From the NCBI RefSeq assembly GCF_003590145.2, contig NZ_CP060438.1:1-64000 (forward strand): a stretch of DNA of 64,000 bases. Reading direction: 5' to 3'. Position 1 is the first letter of the stretch, and every line of letters starts with the position of its first letter. The position numbers were made by a program, and so were the translations under genes. Positions 26,165-34,625 of this stretch are shown piece after piece. The notes under the pieces are model-generated. The model saw only the letters and a list, made by a program, of their open reading frames with translations, was not told the origin of the DNA and ran no database searches. The DNA is from Pseudooceanicola algae. Lineage in GTDB: Bacteria; Pseudomonadota; Alphaproteobacteria; Rhodobacterales; Rhodobacteraceae.

Positions 26165-26614
26165 TCAGGTGGCGAGGCCGTCGATGATCGCGGTGACCCA
26201 GGGCAGGGCCACGTCTTCGGGCAGGTCCGCGCTGGCGGCGTCATGGACGGGGCGTTCATCCAGCGCACGGGCGCCCCGGGCGACCAGCAGTTCGGCCAGC
26301 TTCATCGAACCGAAGCCATAGGTCTCGGCATATTCGCTGTCGCCGAGGCCGAAGATGGCAAAGCGCACGTCCGAGAGGTCGGGCTGGCTGTCGGCGAGTT
26401 GCGCGGCAAAGGGCTTGGCCGAGGCCGGAAGCTCGCCCTCTCCGTACGAGGAACAGACGATGACGTTCAGCTCGGCGACCTTCAGGTCCTCGGGGCTGCT
26501 GTCGGCGAGATCGGCAAGAGAGGTCTCATGCTCGGCTTCAAGCCCGGTGGCGATATCCTCGGCCAGCATCTCGGCGTTGCCGGTTTCGGTTCCGAAAAAG
26601 ATGGCGATCTTCAT
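26165..26614 (-). CDS. Flavodoxin
   Basis: A 149-residue single-domain flavodoxin. The FMN phosphate loop is 'FGTETGNAE' (7-15), and the ring-binding loops are 'SSYGEGELP' and 'FGLGDSEYAETYGFG'. It carries low-potential electrons in the cytoplasm. It starts four bases after the stop of the reductase gene, so the two form a reductase-carrier pair. It is divergent from a Rieske oxygenase, for which it may be the electron carrier. Confidence 0.87.
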   Translation of the reverse strand: MKIAIFFGTETGNAEMLAEDIATGLEAEHETSLADLADSSPEDLKVAELNVIVCSSYGEGELPASAKPFAAQLADSQPDLSDVRFAIFGLGDSEYAETYGFGSMKLAELLVARGARALDERPVHDAASADLPEDVALPWVTAIIDGLAT

Positions 26615-26618
26615 GGGG

Positions 26619-27806
26619 TCAGGCGTCCTCATGGGTTGCGGGATTAAGCAGCTCTTCCCGGCAGGTGATTTTCTGGCGGCAACGGTTGCCCGGCGCGGAG
26701 GAAAGCTCCAGCGCGTCGAGGCGTTGCCAGTGGTCAAAGTCGACGATGCTTTTGTGGGCGGCGAAGATCGCGCGCCCCGGTTTGGTGACATCGGGGGTGA
26801 TGCGATCAAGGATTTCCACGGCCAGGGCCTGTGCTTCGTCCCGGCATTGGGGGATAGCCCCGACCGACCCGGTGCGGAACCAGCCCGCAGTGTAAAGGTT
26901 TCCGGGGGGCGCTGCATCCGCCTCTTGCAAGAGAGCGGCGCGATCAAGCGCCCCGTCGCAGACAAAGCCGATGGCCGAAATCACCGAACTGGCGCTGATC
27001 TGTTCGGGACCTGCCGGGGTTTCGACCGTCAGGCGCAAGGCCCCGTCGACCTGTTCCAGGGCAACCGGGCGGCTTTCAAAGCGGAAGTCGACCGGCAGCG
27101 GGCCGGAGGTGGCCGCAACGGCCGTGTTCAGCGCCTCTGCATCATCAGGAAACCGCAGGCGCAGGTCCACGCGCGACAGCTCGGCCAATTCCTTGATCAT
27201 CACGGGCGAAAACCGCGCAGCCGAGGCGCGGGACCGGCCCACGACGGTGATCTGCCGGATCTCCTGCGCCGCAAGCCAGTCCGTGGGGGCGGGGCCAAGG
27301 TCGCTGCCGTGCAATTCGTCCGGTGTCTTCGCGAGCAGGCGCAGCACGTCGATGGCCACATTGCCCGTGCCGATGATGACGGGATGGGCGCCAAGCGAGG
27401 GTAGCGCGGCGGCGTCGGGGTGTTCATACAGGGCGCGGGTCAGCGCGCCGGAGCCGATGACGCCGGGCAGGCCGTCGCCCGGAATGCCCAGAGCCCGGTC
27501 CCCCGCCAGCCCTGTCGCCAGAACCACCACGTCATAAGCACGGCGCAGATCGGGCAGGGTGATGTGGTGGCCAAGGCGCAGGTTGCCGTGAAACCGGGCA
27601 TTCTGACGGGTGAAAAGCCGGGCGAATTGGCGTGCGACGCCCTTGGTGCCCTGATGATCGGCTGCGACACCGTAGCGGACCAGACCGTAGGGCACCGGCT
27701 GGGCATCGATGATGTCGATCTCAAGATCGGGGGCACGTTTCAGCAGGGCCTGCGCGGTGTAGCAGCCCGAAGGCCCGGCGCCGACAATTGCAATTTTGGC
27801 ACCCAT
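26619..27806 (-). CDS. NADPH-ferredoxin/adrenodoxin reductase-type flavoprotein
   Basis: A 395-residue FAD/NADPH oxidoreductase of the adrenodoxin reductase/FprA class. The FAD motif GAGPSG is at 9-14, 'PYGLVRYGVAADH' is the family hallmark, the NADPH motif is 'GTGNVAIDVLRLL' and the C-terminus has the second FAD contact 'AGWFRTGSVGAIPQCRDEA'. It transfers electrons from NADPH to a ferredoxin or flavodoxin. It is the first gene of a two-gene unit with the flavodoxin and is divergent from the Rieske genes. Confidence 0.87.
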   Translation of the reverse strand: MGAKIAIVGAGPSGCYTAQALLKRAPDLEIDIIDAQPVPYGLVRYGVAADHQGTKGVARQFARLFTRQNARFHGNLRLGHHITLPDLRRAYDVVVLATGLAGDRALGIPGDGLPGVIGSGALTRALYEHPDAAALPSLGAHPVIIGTGNVAIDVLRLLAKTPDELHGSDLGPAPTDWLAAQEIRQITVVGRSRASAARFSPVMIKELAELSRVDLRLRFPDDAEALNTAVAATSGPLPVDFRFESRPVALEQVDGALRLTVETPAGPEQISASSVISAIGFVCDGALDRAALLQEADAAPPGNLYTAGWFRTGSVGAIPQCRDEAQALAVEILDRITPDVTKPGRAIFAAHKSIVDFDHWQRLDALELSSAPGNRCRQKITCREELLNPATHEDA

Positions 27807-28050
27807 GCGATCCCTCGTTCCTCTGCTGCCGCTCCGGCCCGCCGCCTGATGCCTTTTTGATCGCTTCGGCGCGTTTTCCCGAGCAATTCCTTGCCGTTGG
27901 GCAGGTCCGGCAGGTTGAGGGGATCATAGCCATTGACCGAGCGCAAAATCAATGAGAAGTTTGAATAAAGCGCAACTGGGCGATTATCGACCAAATACGA
28001 TGCCCGATCCGGCAGCAAACGCCCCCGGACAGGCCGCAAAGGACAGACAG
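27807..28050. promoter_or_regulatory. Divergent promoter region of the reductase and Rieske genes
   Basis: A 244-bp gap between divergent genes, AT-richer near 27940-28000. It holds TTGACC at 27933-27938 and a small palindrome CGATTATCG at 27981-27989. No convincing -10 box at correct spacing was found. Shared regulation of the two units is plausible. Confidence 0.3.
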
Positions 28051-28449
28051 ATGAGCCAATCGCCCCAAGCCGAGACCCCGACCACGGACTGGGTCAGGAT
28101 CGCCCCCGCCGAGGCCCTCCAGGGGCCGCGCCCTGTCGCGCCGGTGACTGCCTTTGGTCAGAACCTGGTGCTGTTTCGCGATGAAGAAGGCGAGTTGGGG
28201 CTGATCGGGCGCTACTGTCCGCACCGGGGCGCCGACCTGTGCTATGGTCGCCATGAGAACAACGGCATCCGCTGTCCCTTCCACGGCTGGCATTTCAACC
28301 GCGCGGGCCAATGCACCGAACAACCGGCGGAGCCGGAGGATTCCACCATGTACAAGGCGATCAAGCTGCCCAGCTTTACGGTTGCCGAACATGAGGGAGA
28401 GATCCTGGCCTGGGCCGGCGAAGGCCCTCCGCCCCCCATCGCCGGCTAA
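28051..28449 (+). CDS. Stand-alone Rieske [2Fe-2S] protein of an oxygenase
   Basis: A 132-residue protein made only of a Rieske domain. Cluster ligands are Cys56, His58, Cys75 and His78 (C-P-H, 16 residues, C-P-F-H). The surrounding wording ('CPHRGADLCYGR', 'NNGIRCPFHGWHFN', 'CTEQPAEPEDS') is that of the N-terminal domain of phthalate-dioxygenase-type oxygenase alpha chains, not of a biphenyl-type ferredoxin. There is no signal peptide. ATG 28051 has AAAGGA at good spacing. Next comes the catalytic chain that lacks this motif, so the two proteins probably form one oxygenase. Confidence 0.85.
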   Translation: MSQSPQAETPTTDWVRIAPAEALQGPRPVAPVTAFGQNLVLFRDEEGELGLIGRYCPHRGADLCYGRHENNGIRCPFHGWHFNRAGQCTEQPAEPEDSTMYKAIKLPSFTVAEHEGEILAWAGEGPPPPIAG

Positions 28450-28494
28450 GCTGCTGTCCCCTGTTTCCAAGCGTTCCCCCGAAGGAGCAATCCC

Positions 28495-29724
28495 ATGATC
28501 ACCCAGAAACTGAACGACCAGATCACCCGGATCGGCCCGGATGCCCCCGCAGGCGCCGTGCATCGGCACTACTGGCAGCCCGCCGCCCTGACGGATGAGC
28601 TGACCGCCGGGGATCTTATGCTGCCGGTCAACCTGCTTGGCGAACGCCTGGTGATGATGCGCGACGAGGCGGGTGCCCTTATCCTGAGGGCGCGCGAAGC
28701 CAGCGCCGGCGAGGCGCCGTCCCACCACCCCGCGCGCGCAGAGCTGCGCGTGATCGAAGGCGGGCCGGTCTATCCGGTGGTCGAGAAGAACGGCATCTGC
28801 TTTGCCTACATGGGTCCGGGCGAACCGCCCGCCTTCCCCAATTTCGACTGCTTCCGGGCACCCGACAGCCATGTCTTTGCCTTCAAGGGCCTTTGGGAAT
28901 GCAACTGGTTGCAGGCGCTGGAGATCGGCATCGACCCCGGCCATGCCTCTTTCCTGCATCGCTTCCTGCAGGACGAGGACCCCGAGGACAGCTATGGCAA
29001 GCAGTTCCGCGACAAGGCCGCAAACACCGACATGCCGATGACACAGGTGCTGCGCGAATATCCCCGCCCGGATATCGAGGTGGACGAGACCGCCTTCGGC
29101 CTTAAAATCACCGCGCTGCGTCACATGGCCAACGACCTGACCCATGTGCGGGTGACCAATCAGATTTTCCCGTCGGCGATCTGCATCCCGATGTCGCGCG
29201 AGATGATCATCACCCAGTGGCATGTGCCGATCGATGACGAGAATTGCTATTGGTACACCATGTTCACCAGCTTCGACAAACCGGTGAACAAGGACCTGAT
29301 GCGCGCACAGCGCCTGAAGGAACACCGCCTGCCGGATTACGCGCCGCTGAAGAACCAGTCGAACCACTACCATTTCGACCCGGAAGAACAGAAATCCCTG
29401 ACCTATACGGGCATGGGCATGGACATCAACGTGCATGACCAATGGGCCGTTGAAAGCATGGGTGCCATCCAGGACCGGACCCGTGAACACCTGGGCCGGG
29501 GCGATGCAGCGATCATCCGCTACCGCCTGATGCTGCGCAAGGCGATCAAGGCGCTGGAAACCGGCAAGCCGGAGCGTCTGCCGATGCAGGACCGTCAGGA
29601 AACGCCCGCCATCGTGGGGCCGCTGTCCAATGATGCGATCGCGGACAGCGACGACTGGCTGGCCGCAAGCCTTGCCAGCGATATCGAGCGCCGCAAGGCC
29701 GCGCCCTGGAACGCCACGGTATGA
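28495..29724 (+). CDS. Rieske oxygenase catalytic chain lacking its Rieske cluster motif
   Basis: A 409-residue protein homologous to phthalate-dioxygenase-type alpha subunits. The mononuclear iron motif is intact: Glu143, Asp147, His150 and His155 in 'EIGIDPGHASFLH', after Asn137. The N-terminus keeps the family start 'RHYWQPAALTDEL' and the strand 'LLGERLVMMRDEAG'. The next 30 residues (61-90), where CxH and CxxH should be, contain no cysteine, and the family sequence resumes at 'YPVVEKNGICFAYMGPGEP'. The cluster is presumably supplied by the preceding Rieske protein. A GAAGGAG site precedes the ATG. The N-demethylase NdmC, which also lacks a Rieske motif, is a known parallel. Confidence 0.85.
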   Translation: MITQKLNDQITRIGPDAPAGAVHRHYWQPAALTDELTAGDLMLPVNLLGERLVMMRDEAGALILRAREASAGEAPSHHPARAELRVIEGGPVYPVVEKNGICFAYMGPGEPPAFPNFDCFRAPDSHVFAFKGLWECNWLQALEIGIDPGHASFLHRFLQDEDPEDSYGKQFRDKAANTDMPMTQVLREYPRPDIEVDETAFGLKITALRHMANDLTHVRVTNQIFPSAICIPMSREMIITQWHVPIDDENCYWYTMFTSFDKPVNKDLMRAQRLKEHRLPDYAPLKNQSNHYHFDPEEQKSLTYTGMGMDINVHDQWAVESMGAIQDRTREHLGRGDAAIIRYRLMLRKAIKALETGKPERLPMQDRQETPAIVGPLSNDAIADSDDWLAASLASDIERRKAAPWNATV

Positions 29725-30212
29725 TTCCCGCCGGGCCTGGACAGGATGCGGAACCCTTTCACGACATCCTGGACGGCTATTTCACGCTGAAGGAATCGGT
29801 GCGCCAGCTCATGGCGCGCCACCAGTTGTCCTGGGCCTGGCTGGTGCTGCGGCATGCCCCGGTGATGGAGATCGCCGGGCTCGCCCCCGACGCGCCTGTG
29901 CCCATGCATCTGCGTGACGGATACGCGGGCCTGATCGACACGATGGTCCTGACGGTCTCCCGCACGGGCGGCCCGGACAGCGACGAGTATCTATTGGTGG
30001 GGTCCGGCGACTGGCGTTGGCTGGATACCCGCGACGACAGCGCCCTGCCAGCCGACATCCGGCTGGCCGAGCCTGCTTACCTGACGGGTTTCGGCCTGTC
30101 GGCCGAGCCCAATTCCAAGCCCAATGCCAAGCGCACCGAGGCGGAAGAAGTCCTGAGCGAACTGCCGGGCTTGCTGGCCGAGGCCGCCGATTTCCGCCCC
30201 TTCTGCGCCTGA
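29721..30212 (+). CDS. Unknown protein coupled to the split Rieske oxygenase
   Basis: A 163-residue cytoplasmic protein starting in an ATGA overlap with the catalytic-chain gene, so it is probably translated in fixed ratio with it. I recognise no family. Visible features are a helical N-terminal segment (14-50, 'HDILDGYFTLKESVRQLMAR'), 'GSGDWRWLDTRDDS' near residue 93-106 and a polar C-terminus ending FRPFCA. It has no metal-cluster motif. It may be a small subunit or assembly partner of the oxygenase. Confidence 0.7.
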   Translation: MIPAGPGQDAEPFHDILDGYFTLKESVRQLMARHQLSWAWLVLRHAPVMEIAGLAPDAPVPMHLRDGYAGLIDTMVLTVSRTGGPDSDEYLLVGSGDWRWLDTRDDSALPADIRLAEPAYLTGFGLSAEPNSKPNAKRTEAEEVLSELPGLLAEAADFRPFCA

Positions 30213-30313
30213 TGCCTGACCCCGAGAACGGCAGGACCCGTTGGGTCCCGCTCATGCCGCGACAGTTGACCTGTCACGAATAGGGCGTAGGCAGGGGCAA
30301 AAGGGGCCGGCCG

Positions 30314-30814
30314 ATGACAGAGATTCCCACCCTGACAACCGATCGCCTGATCCTGCGGCCCATGTGGGCACAGGACTGGGACGGGTATCACCGCCTCATG
30401 ACATCGACGCGGTCGGTCTACATGGGCGGCCCTTTTTCGCTTTCGACTGCATGGGGCATGTTCTGTGCCGATCATGCGCAGTGGAGCCTGTTCGGCTGCG
30501 GCGCCCTGATGATCGACAGTGCTGCCACCGGCACCTGCCTTGGGCAGGTCGGCATCAATGCGGGTCCCCTGTTCCCGGAGCATGAACTGGGCTGGTGCCT
30601 CTATCCGGACGCCGAAGGACAGGGTTTTGCCCGCGAGGCCGCCATCGCGCTGCGCACCTGGGCGCGTGATGTCAAAGGTCTTGCCACACTGGTCAGCTAC
30701 ATCGACCCCGACAACGCCAGATCCGTCAGACTGGCAGAGCGGCTCGGGGCGACGCTGGACCCAGGGGCGTTACGGCCTGACCCGTCGGATCTGGTCTACA
30801 GGCACTACGGCTAG
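30314..30814 (+). CDS. GNAT-family N-acetyltransferase (RimJ/RimL type)
   Basis: A 166-residue acetyltransferase beginning 'TLTTDRLILRPM', the RimJ/RimL-type opening, with the acetyl-CoA-binding turn around 'EGQGFAREAAIALRTWA' and 'DPDNARSVRLAERLGA' near the C-terminus. It transfers acetyl from acetyl-CoA to an amine; the acceptor is unknown. It stands alone downstream of the oxygenase operon and is convergent with the tautomerase gene. Confidence 0.85.
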   Translation: MTEIPTLTTDRLILRPMWAQDWDGYHRLMTSTRSVYMGGPFSLSTAWGMFCADHAQWSLFGCGALMIDSAATGTCLGQVGINAGPLFPEHELGWCLYPDAEGQGFAREAAIALRTWARDVKGLATLVSYIDPDNARSVRLAERLGATLDPGALRPDPSDLVYRHYG

Positions 30815-30857
30815 GGCACCCCGGCTCAGATGCCCTGTCCGGTTGCCTCCAAGGGTG

Positions 30858-31196
30858 TCAGTCAATCAAAGACTTCTTGTAGCATTCGGGGTTCATGTCC
30901 CGAATGTCGGTGCTGATGCCCCCGACCTGCGGACAAAGGACACGCAGCGCGCCGGTCATTGCCTGCGCCAGTCCCAGCTTGGCCGCGTCCGTGCGCCCCG
31001 TCAGCATCGAAATCGTCACATGCATGAAGGACTTGCGGCCATCGCCCAGCAGGATCGCCTCGGCCGGCAACAAGCGCACCTTGATGTCATCGCGGTTCAT
31101 CACGCCGCTGTCCGCCGCAGTATCGAGCGCGGTTTGCAGCAGGGCCTGCCTGTCCAGCGGGGTTTCGGTGAAATACTCGATCACGATATGGGGCAT
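30858..31196 (-). CDS. 5-carboxymethyl-2-hydroxymuconate isomerase-like tautomerase
   Basis: A 112-residue protein of the tautomerase superfamily, CHMI branch, with Pro2 after the initiator Met (MPHIVIEYF), which is the catalytic base in this superfamily. Known members isomerise keto-enol forms in aromatic acid breakdown. It starts two bases after the stop of a glutamine-synthetase-like gene and is the last gene of the TRAP unit, so its substrate is probably derived from the transported compound. Confidence 0.75.
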   Translation of the reverse strand: MPHIVIEYFTETPLDRQALLQTALDTAADSGVMNRDDIKVRLLPAEAILLGDGRKSFMHVTISMLTGRTDAAKLGLAQAMTGALRVLCPQVGGISTDIRDMNPECYKKSLID

Positions 31197-31198
31197 GG

Positions 31199-32659
31199 TC
31201 AGAAGATCCCGAAGTATTCAGTCTGTTCCCACTCGGTCACGATGCTGAGGTAGCGTTTCCATTCAGCCCGCTTGAGGAAGGACATGTAGTCGACGAAATC
31301 CTCGCCCAGCATCCGGCGATAAAGGTCGCCATCCTCGAAGGCCTCGATGGCGGCGATCAGGCTGGGGGGCAGGGCGGTGGCATCGTTGTCATAGGGGTTT
31401 TCCACCGGTGCGGGGGCGGTCAGCCCCTGTTCCAGCCCCGAGAGGCCCGACAGGATCTGCGAGGCGAAGTAGAAATAGGGGTTGGCGGCGGGTTCGGCCA
31501 CGCGGTTCTCGACCCGGCTGGCCCCGTCGCCCGGCGCCATCAGGGCGCGCACCATGGCGCCCCGGTTGTCATAGCCCCATTCGATGCGGTCGGGGGCCAG
31601 TTGATAGGGCTGATAGCGTTTGTACCCGTTCACCGTCGGCGTGGTCAGCAGGCAGCTTTCCCGCGCGTGGGCCAGCAGCCCGGCGATCCAGGCGCTGGCT
31701 TCGGGTGTCGGTTCGCCGGCGGTTTCGGGGATGAAGACATTGCGCCCTGTGTCATCGACCAGCGATTGATGCAGGTGCCAGCCGCTGGAGGCGCTGTTGT
31801 CCTTCTTGGGGCGGCACATGAAGGTGGCGTGCAGGCCTTCGCGGGCGCAGACCTCTTTCACCATGGTGCGGAACATCACCATGTTGTCGGCGTGTTCCAG
31901 TGCCGAGGCGGGATCGAAGGTGAATTCGAACTGGCTCGGGCCCATCTCGACCTCGGTCGAGCGGACGGGCAGGCCAAGGGCCTGTGCATTGCGGCGCAGC
32001 AGGTCCATGACGGGTTCCAGACGGTCGTAGTTCGCCTCGGCCAGGTATTGATAGCCCTGGTCCAGCAGGGCGGTCGTCGGCGATTGCCCCGGCATCCCGG
32101 CCTGGTGATGGGCCAGGGGCTCTTCGAGGCGCTTGTAAACGTGGAATTCGACCTCCAGCCCGACGGTCAGCGACAGGCCCTTTTTCGCCAGTGCCGCCAC
32201 GGCGCGGCGCAACAGGGGACGCGGCGCGAAGGGCAGGGATTGTCCGTCGCGGGTATAGGGGTCGCAGAACAGCCAGGCGGAATGGGGCGACCAGGGCAGG
32301 ATGCGGAACGTATCGGGATCGGGCACCAGCAGCATGTCCCCGGCACCGGCCATGGATTTCAGCACGCCGGAGGACGCCCCGTCCCAGATCGGAAAGACCG
32401 TGCGGTTCGACGTATCCTTCAACAGAAGCGTACCCGGCAGGTTCAGCCCGGCGCGGAAGATCGACGCGAGGCTGTCGGCGGTCACGGTCTTGCCGCGCAA
32501 CAGCCCGTGCTGATCCGCGAAGACCACCCGCACGGTTTCCAGGTCACTGCCCTCGATCCGTTCCAGCAGGTCGGCGGCGGCGGCCACGGCGCTGGCGCTC
32601 AGCAACTGCTCACGGGCCAGGCGGCCCTCGGCGATCCGGTCGTGATGTGAAGAGGTCAT
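31199..32659 (-). CDS. Glutamine synthetase family protein (gamma-glutamyl ligase type)
   Basis: A 486-residue protein of the GS catalytic superfamily. Metal-binding and ATP motifs are visible: 'GLEVEFHVYKR', 'EVEMGPSQFEFTF', 'SSGWHLHQSL' and 'NGYKRYQPYQLAPDRIEWGYDNR' (shown only as landmarks, the last in the NxxKR region). It lacks the adenylylation tyrosine context of GlnA and resembles the catabolic glutamylating enzymes such as PuuA. Its place between a TRAP transporter and a tautomerase argues for glutamylation of an imported amine or acid rather than for nitrogen assimilation. Confidence 0.8.
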   Translation of the reverse strand: MTSSHHDRIAEGRLAREQLLSASAVAAAADLLERIEGSDLETVRVVFADQHGLLRGKTVTADSLASIFRAGLNLPGTLLLKDTSNRTVFPIWDGASSGVLKSMAGAGDMLLVPDPDTFRILPWSPHSAWLFCDPYTRDGQSLPFAPRPLLRRAVAALAKKGLSLTVGLEVEFHVYKRLEEPLAHHQAGMPGQSPTTALLDQGYQYLAEANYDRLEPVMDLLRRNAQALGLPVRSTEVEMGPSQFEFTFDPASALEHADNMVMFRTMVKEVCAREGLHATFMCRPKKDNSASSGWHLHQSLVDDTGRNVFIPETAGEPTPEASAWIAGLLAHARESCLLTTPTVNGYKRYQPYQLAPDRIEWGYDNRGAMVRALMAPGDGASRVENRVAEPAANPYFYFASQILSGLSGLEQGLTAPAPVENPYDNDATALPPSLIAAIEAFEDGDLYRRMLGEDFVDYMSFLKRAEWKRYLSIVTEWEQTEYFGIF

Positions 32660-32725
32660 GCCTTGTAAGCCTTCCTGCCCGATGTACTTTTTCGCTGATG
32701 TGCTGCCCTGTGACAGATGCCCATC

Positions 32726-34033
32726 CTAGAGCCTGCCGGTCAACAGAAGCGAGATGACCGGGAATGCCAGCAGGATGCCCAGTCGGATGATGTCGGTGAT
32801 GACGAAGGGGACGACCCCCTTCATGATGGTGCCGAGGGAGGTGCCCTGCGACGCGCTTTTCACCATGAACAGGTTCATGCCCACGGGGGGTGTGATCATG
32901 CCCAGCTCGACCGTCACCACCGCGATGACCCCGAACCAGATCGGGTCGAAGCCATTGGCGAGGATGACCGGGAAGAAGATCGGCACCGTCAGCAGGATCA
33001 TCGCCAGGCTTTCCATGAAGCAGCCCAGGATGACGTAGAAGACCAGGATCACGATCAGCACCTGCCAGCTGCCGAAGCCGCTGCCGTTCAGGAAATCCAC
33101 AAGCGCGCTGGACAGTTGCGAAGTCGACAGCACGAAGCCGAAGACCTCGGCCCCGATCAGGATCAGGAAGATCGACCCGCAGGTGACGATTGTCTCGACG
33201 AAGGCCGCGACGATTTCGGACCGGGGCACGCGGCGCCAGAGCGCGAAGATCAGCGACAGCGCAGCCCCGACGCCGCCGGCTTCGGTCGGGGTGAAGAAGT
33301 TGCCGTATAGCCCACCCATGACGAGGCCGAACAGCACGATGGCCGGGGCGAACAGGCGCAGCGTCTCGAACCGGCGGGGGGCGGGCACGTCCTGCGTCGC
33401 GAGCGTCGCAAGGGCGGGATCGGGTTTCCAGATCCGCGACATGATCAGGATCGTGATCGTGTAAAGCACGAAGGCCAGGATGCCGGGCAGGATACCGGCG
33501 AGGAACATGGTGCCCACCGATTGTTCGGTGATCAGCGCATAAAGCATCAGCGCGATCGACGGAGGGATCAGGATGCCGAGGGTGCCACCCGCCGCCAGCG
33601 ATCCTGTCGCCAGACGGGGGTCGTAGCCGTGCTTTTCCATCTCGGGATAGGCGACGCGCGTCATTGTCGATGCGGTGGCCAGCGAGGACCCCGACACGGT
33701 CGAGAAGATGGCGCTGGCCGTCATTCCGGCCGCCGCCAGCCCGCCGGACCAGCCGCGCGTGATCTGCAGCGCCCCCCGGAACAGGTCCGTGGCGACCCCG
33801 GAACGCGAGATCAGGTTGCCCATCAGCAGGAACAGCGGGATCAGCGTGAAGGAGTAATTGGTGATGGTTTCGAAGGTCGCCGTCTTCAGCACGGCCAGGG
33901 CGGGCGCCATGCCGACGATGGCCGAAAACCCGACGAAACCGACGGTGATCATGGCCAGCCCGATAGGGGCGCCCAGCATCAGGATCACGAACATCGAGGC
34001 GATGCAGACATAGCCGATCATCAAGGGGGCCAT
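32726..34033 (-). CDS. dctM: TRAP transporter large permease (DctM)
   Basis: A 435-residue integral membrane protein with about twelve spans, typical of DctM. The N-terminus 'APIGLAMITVGFVGF' and the internal 'ATASTMTRVAYPEMEKHGYD' are hallmark segments. It drives Na+-coupled uptake of the ligand held by the DctP protein. Its ATG shares one base with the TGA of dctQ (TGATG). Confidence 0.92.
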   Translation of the reverse strand: MAPLMIGYVCIASMFVILMLGAPIGLAMITVGFVGFSAIVGMAPALAVLKTATFETITNYSFTLIPLFLLMGNLISRSGVATDLFRGALQITRGWSGGLAAAGMTASAIFSTVSGSSLATASTMTRVAYPEMEKHGYDPRLATGSLAAGGTLGILIPPSIALMLYALITEQSVGTMFLAGILPGILAFVLYTITILIMSRIWKPDPALATLATQDVPAPRRFETLRLFAPAIVLFGLVMGGLYGNFFTPTEAGGVGAALSLIFALWRRVPRSEIVAAFVETIVTCGSIFLILIGAEVFGFVLSTSQLSSALVDFLNGSGFGSWQVLIVILVFYVILGCFMESLAMILLTVPIFFPVILANGFDPIWFGVIAVVTVELGMITPPVGMNLFMVKSASQGTSLGTIMKGVVPFVITDIIRLGILLAFPVISLLLTGRL

Positions 34034-34548
34034 CAGGAAATCTCTCCGTGTTCACCCTGGCTGGTCAGCATCTCGCGCAGGGCAACCACGACGAGCGCCA
34101 GGCTTTGCAGTGCAAAAAGCCCGTAGATCAGGAACATCGGCACGCGCAGGTCCTGGCTTTCTTCGCCACGGGCATAGGTGGCCAGCATGTCTTCGTAAAA
34201 CAGCCAGCACAGCACCAGCGCCAGGGCCGTCAGCACCAGGAACCAGAAGCGCGCGACCAGCGCCTGTCCCTTCGAGGGGAGGCGGGTGACCAGAAAATCA
34301 ACCGCGATCATGCCACGGGACAGCGAGGCGGTCAGCCCCGCAAGCGCCACAACCCCCAGCAGGTAGGACACCTGTTCGATGGCGCCGGGGATCATCAGGT
34401 TCAGGGCGGTGCCCGTCGCGTCAAAGATGATGCGGGCCAGCACGTTCAGCCCGACGACGCAGACCATGTAGAAAAGACATGCCGCCCCAAGGATCAGGCT
34501 TGCGCCCTCCATCACCTGTGCGATCCGCCGGATCATGGCTGTTATCAT
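34033..34548 (-). CDS. dctQ: TRAP transporter small permease (DctQ)
   Basis: A 171-residue four-span membrane protein of DctQ size and layout ('GASLILGAACLFYMVCVVGLNVLARI' core near the N-terminus and a cytoplasmic loop before the second pair of spans). I take ATG 34548 (MITAMIRRIAQVM) as start because upstream residues look unlike the family, though the ribosome site is weak. Confidence 0.85.
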   Translation of the reverse strand: MITAMIRRIAQVMEGASLILGAACLFYMVCVVGLNVLARIIFDATGTALNLMIPGAIEQVSYLLGVVALAGLTASLSRGMIAVDFLVTRLPSKGQALVARFWFLVLTALALVLCWLFYEDMLATYARGEESQDLRVPMFLIYGLFALQSLALVVVALREMLTSQGEHGEIS

Positions 34549-34561
34549 CGGCTTTTCCGTT

Positions 34562-34610
34562 CCTTGGAGCAGAGCGCAGAGACGGGCCGCCATCGGCAGC
34601 CCGTCCAAGG
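34562..34610 (-). terminator. Two-stem hairpin between dctP and dctQ
   Basis: An outer stem CCTTGGA/TCCAAGG (34562-34568 and 34604-34610) encloses an inner stem GACGGGC/GCCCGTC (34581-34587 and 34599-34605, the end sharing two bases with the outer arm). There is no T tract. It is likely a processing or stabilising element downstream of the binding-protein gene. Confidence 0.4.
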
Positions 34611-34625
34611 TCCCGATAGGCGGGA

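Noticed and set aside
28051-29724. Interpretation of the two Rieske genes as a frameshifted single gene
   Set aside because: The genes have separate ribosome sites, a 45-bp gap and both contain their own copy of the flanking strand, so one frameshift cannot join them into a standard protein.
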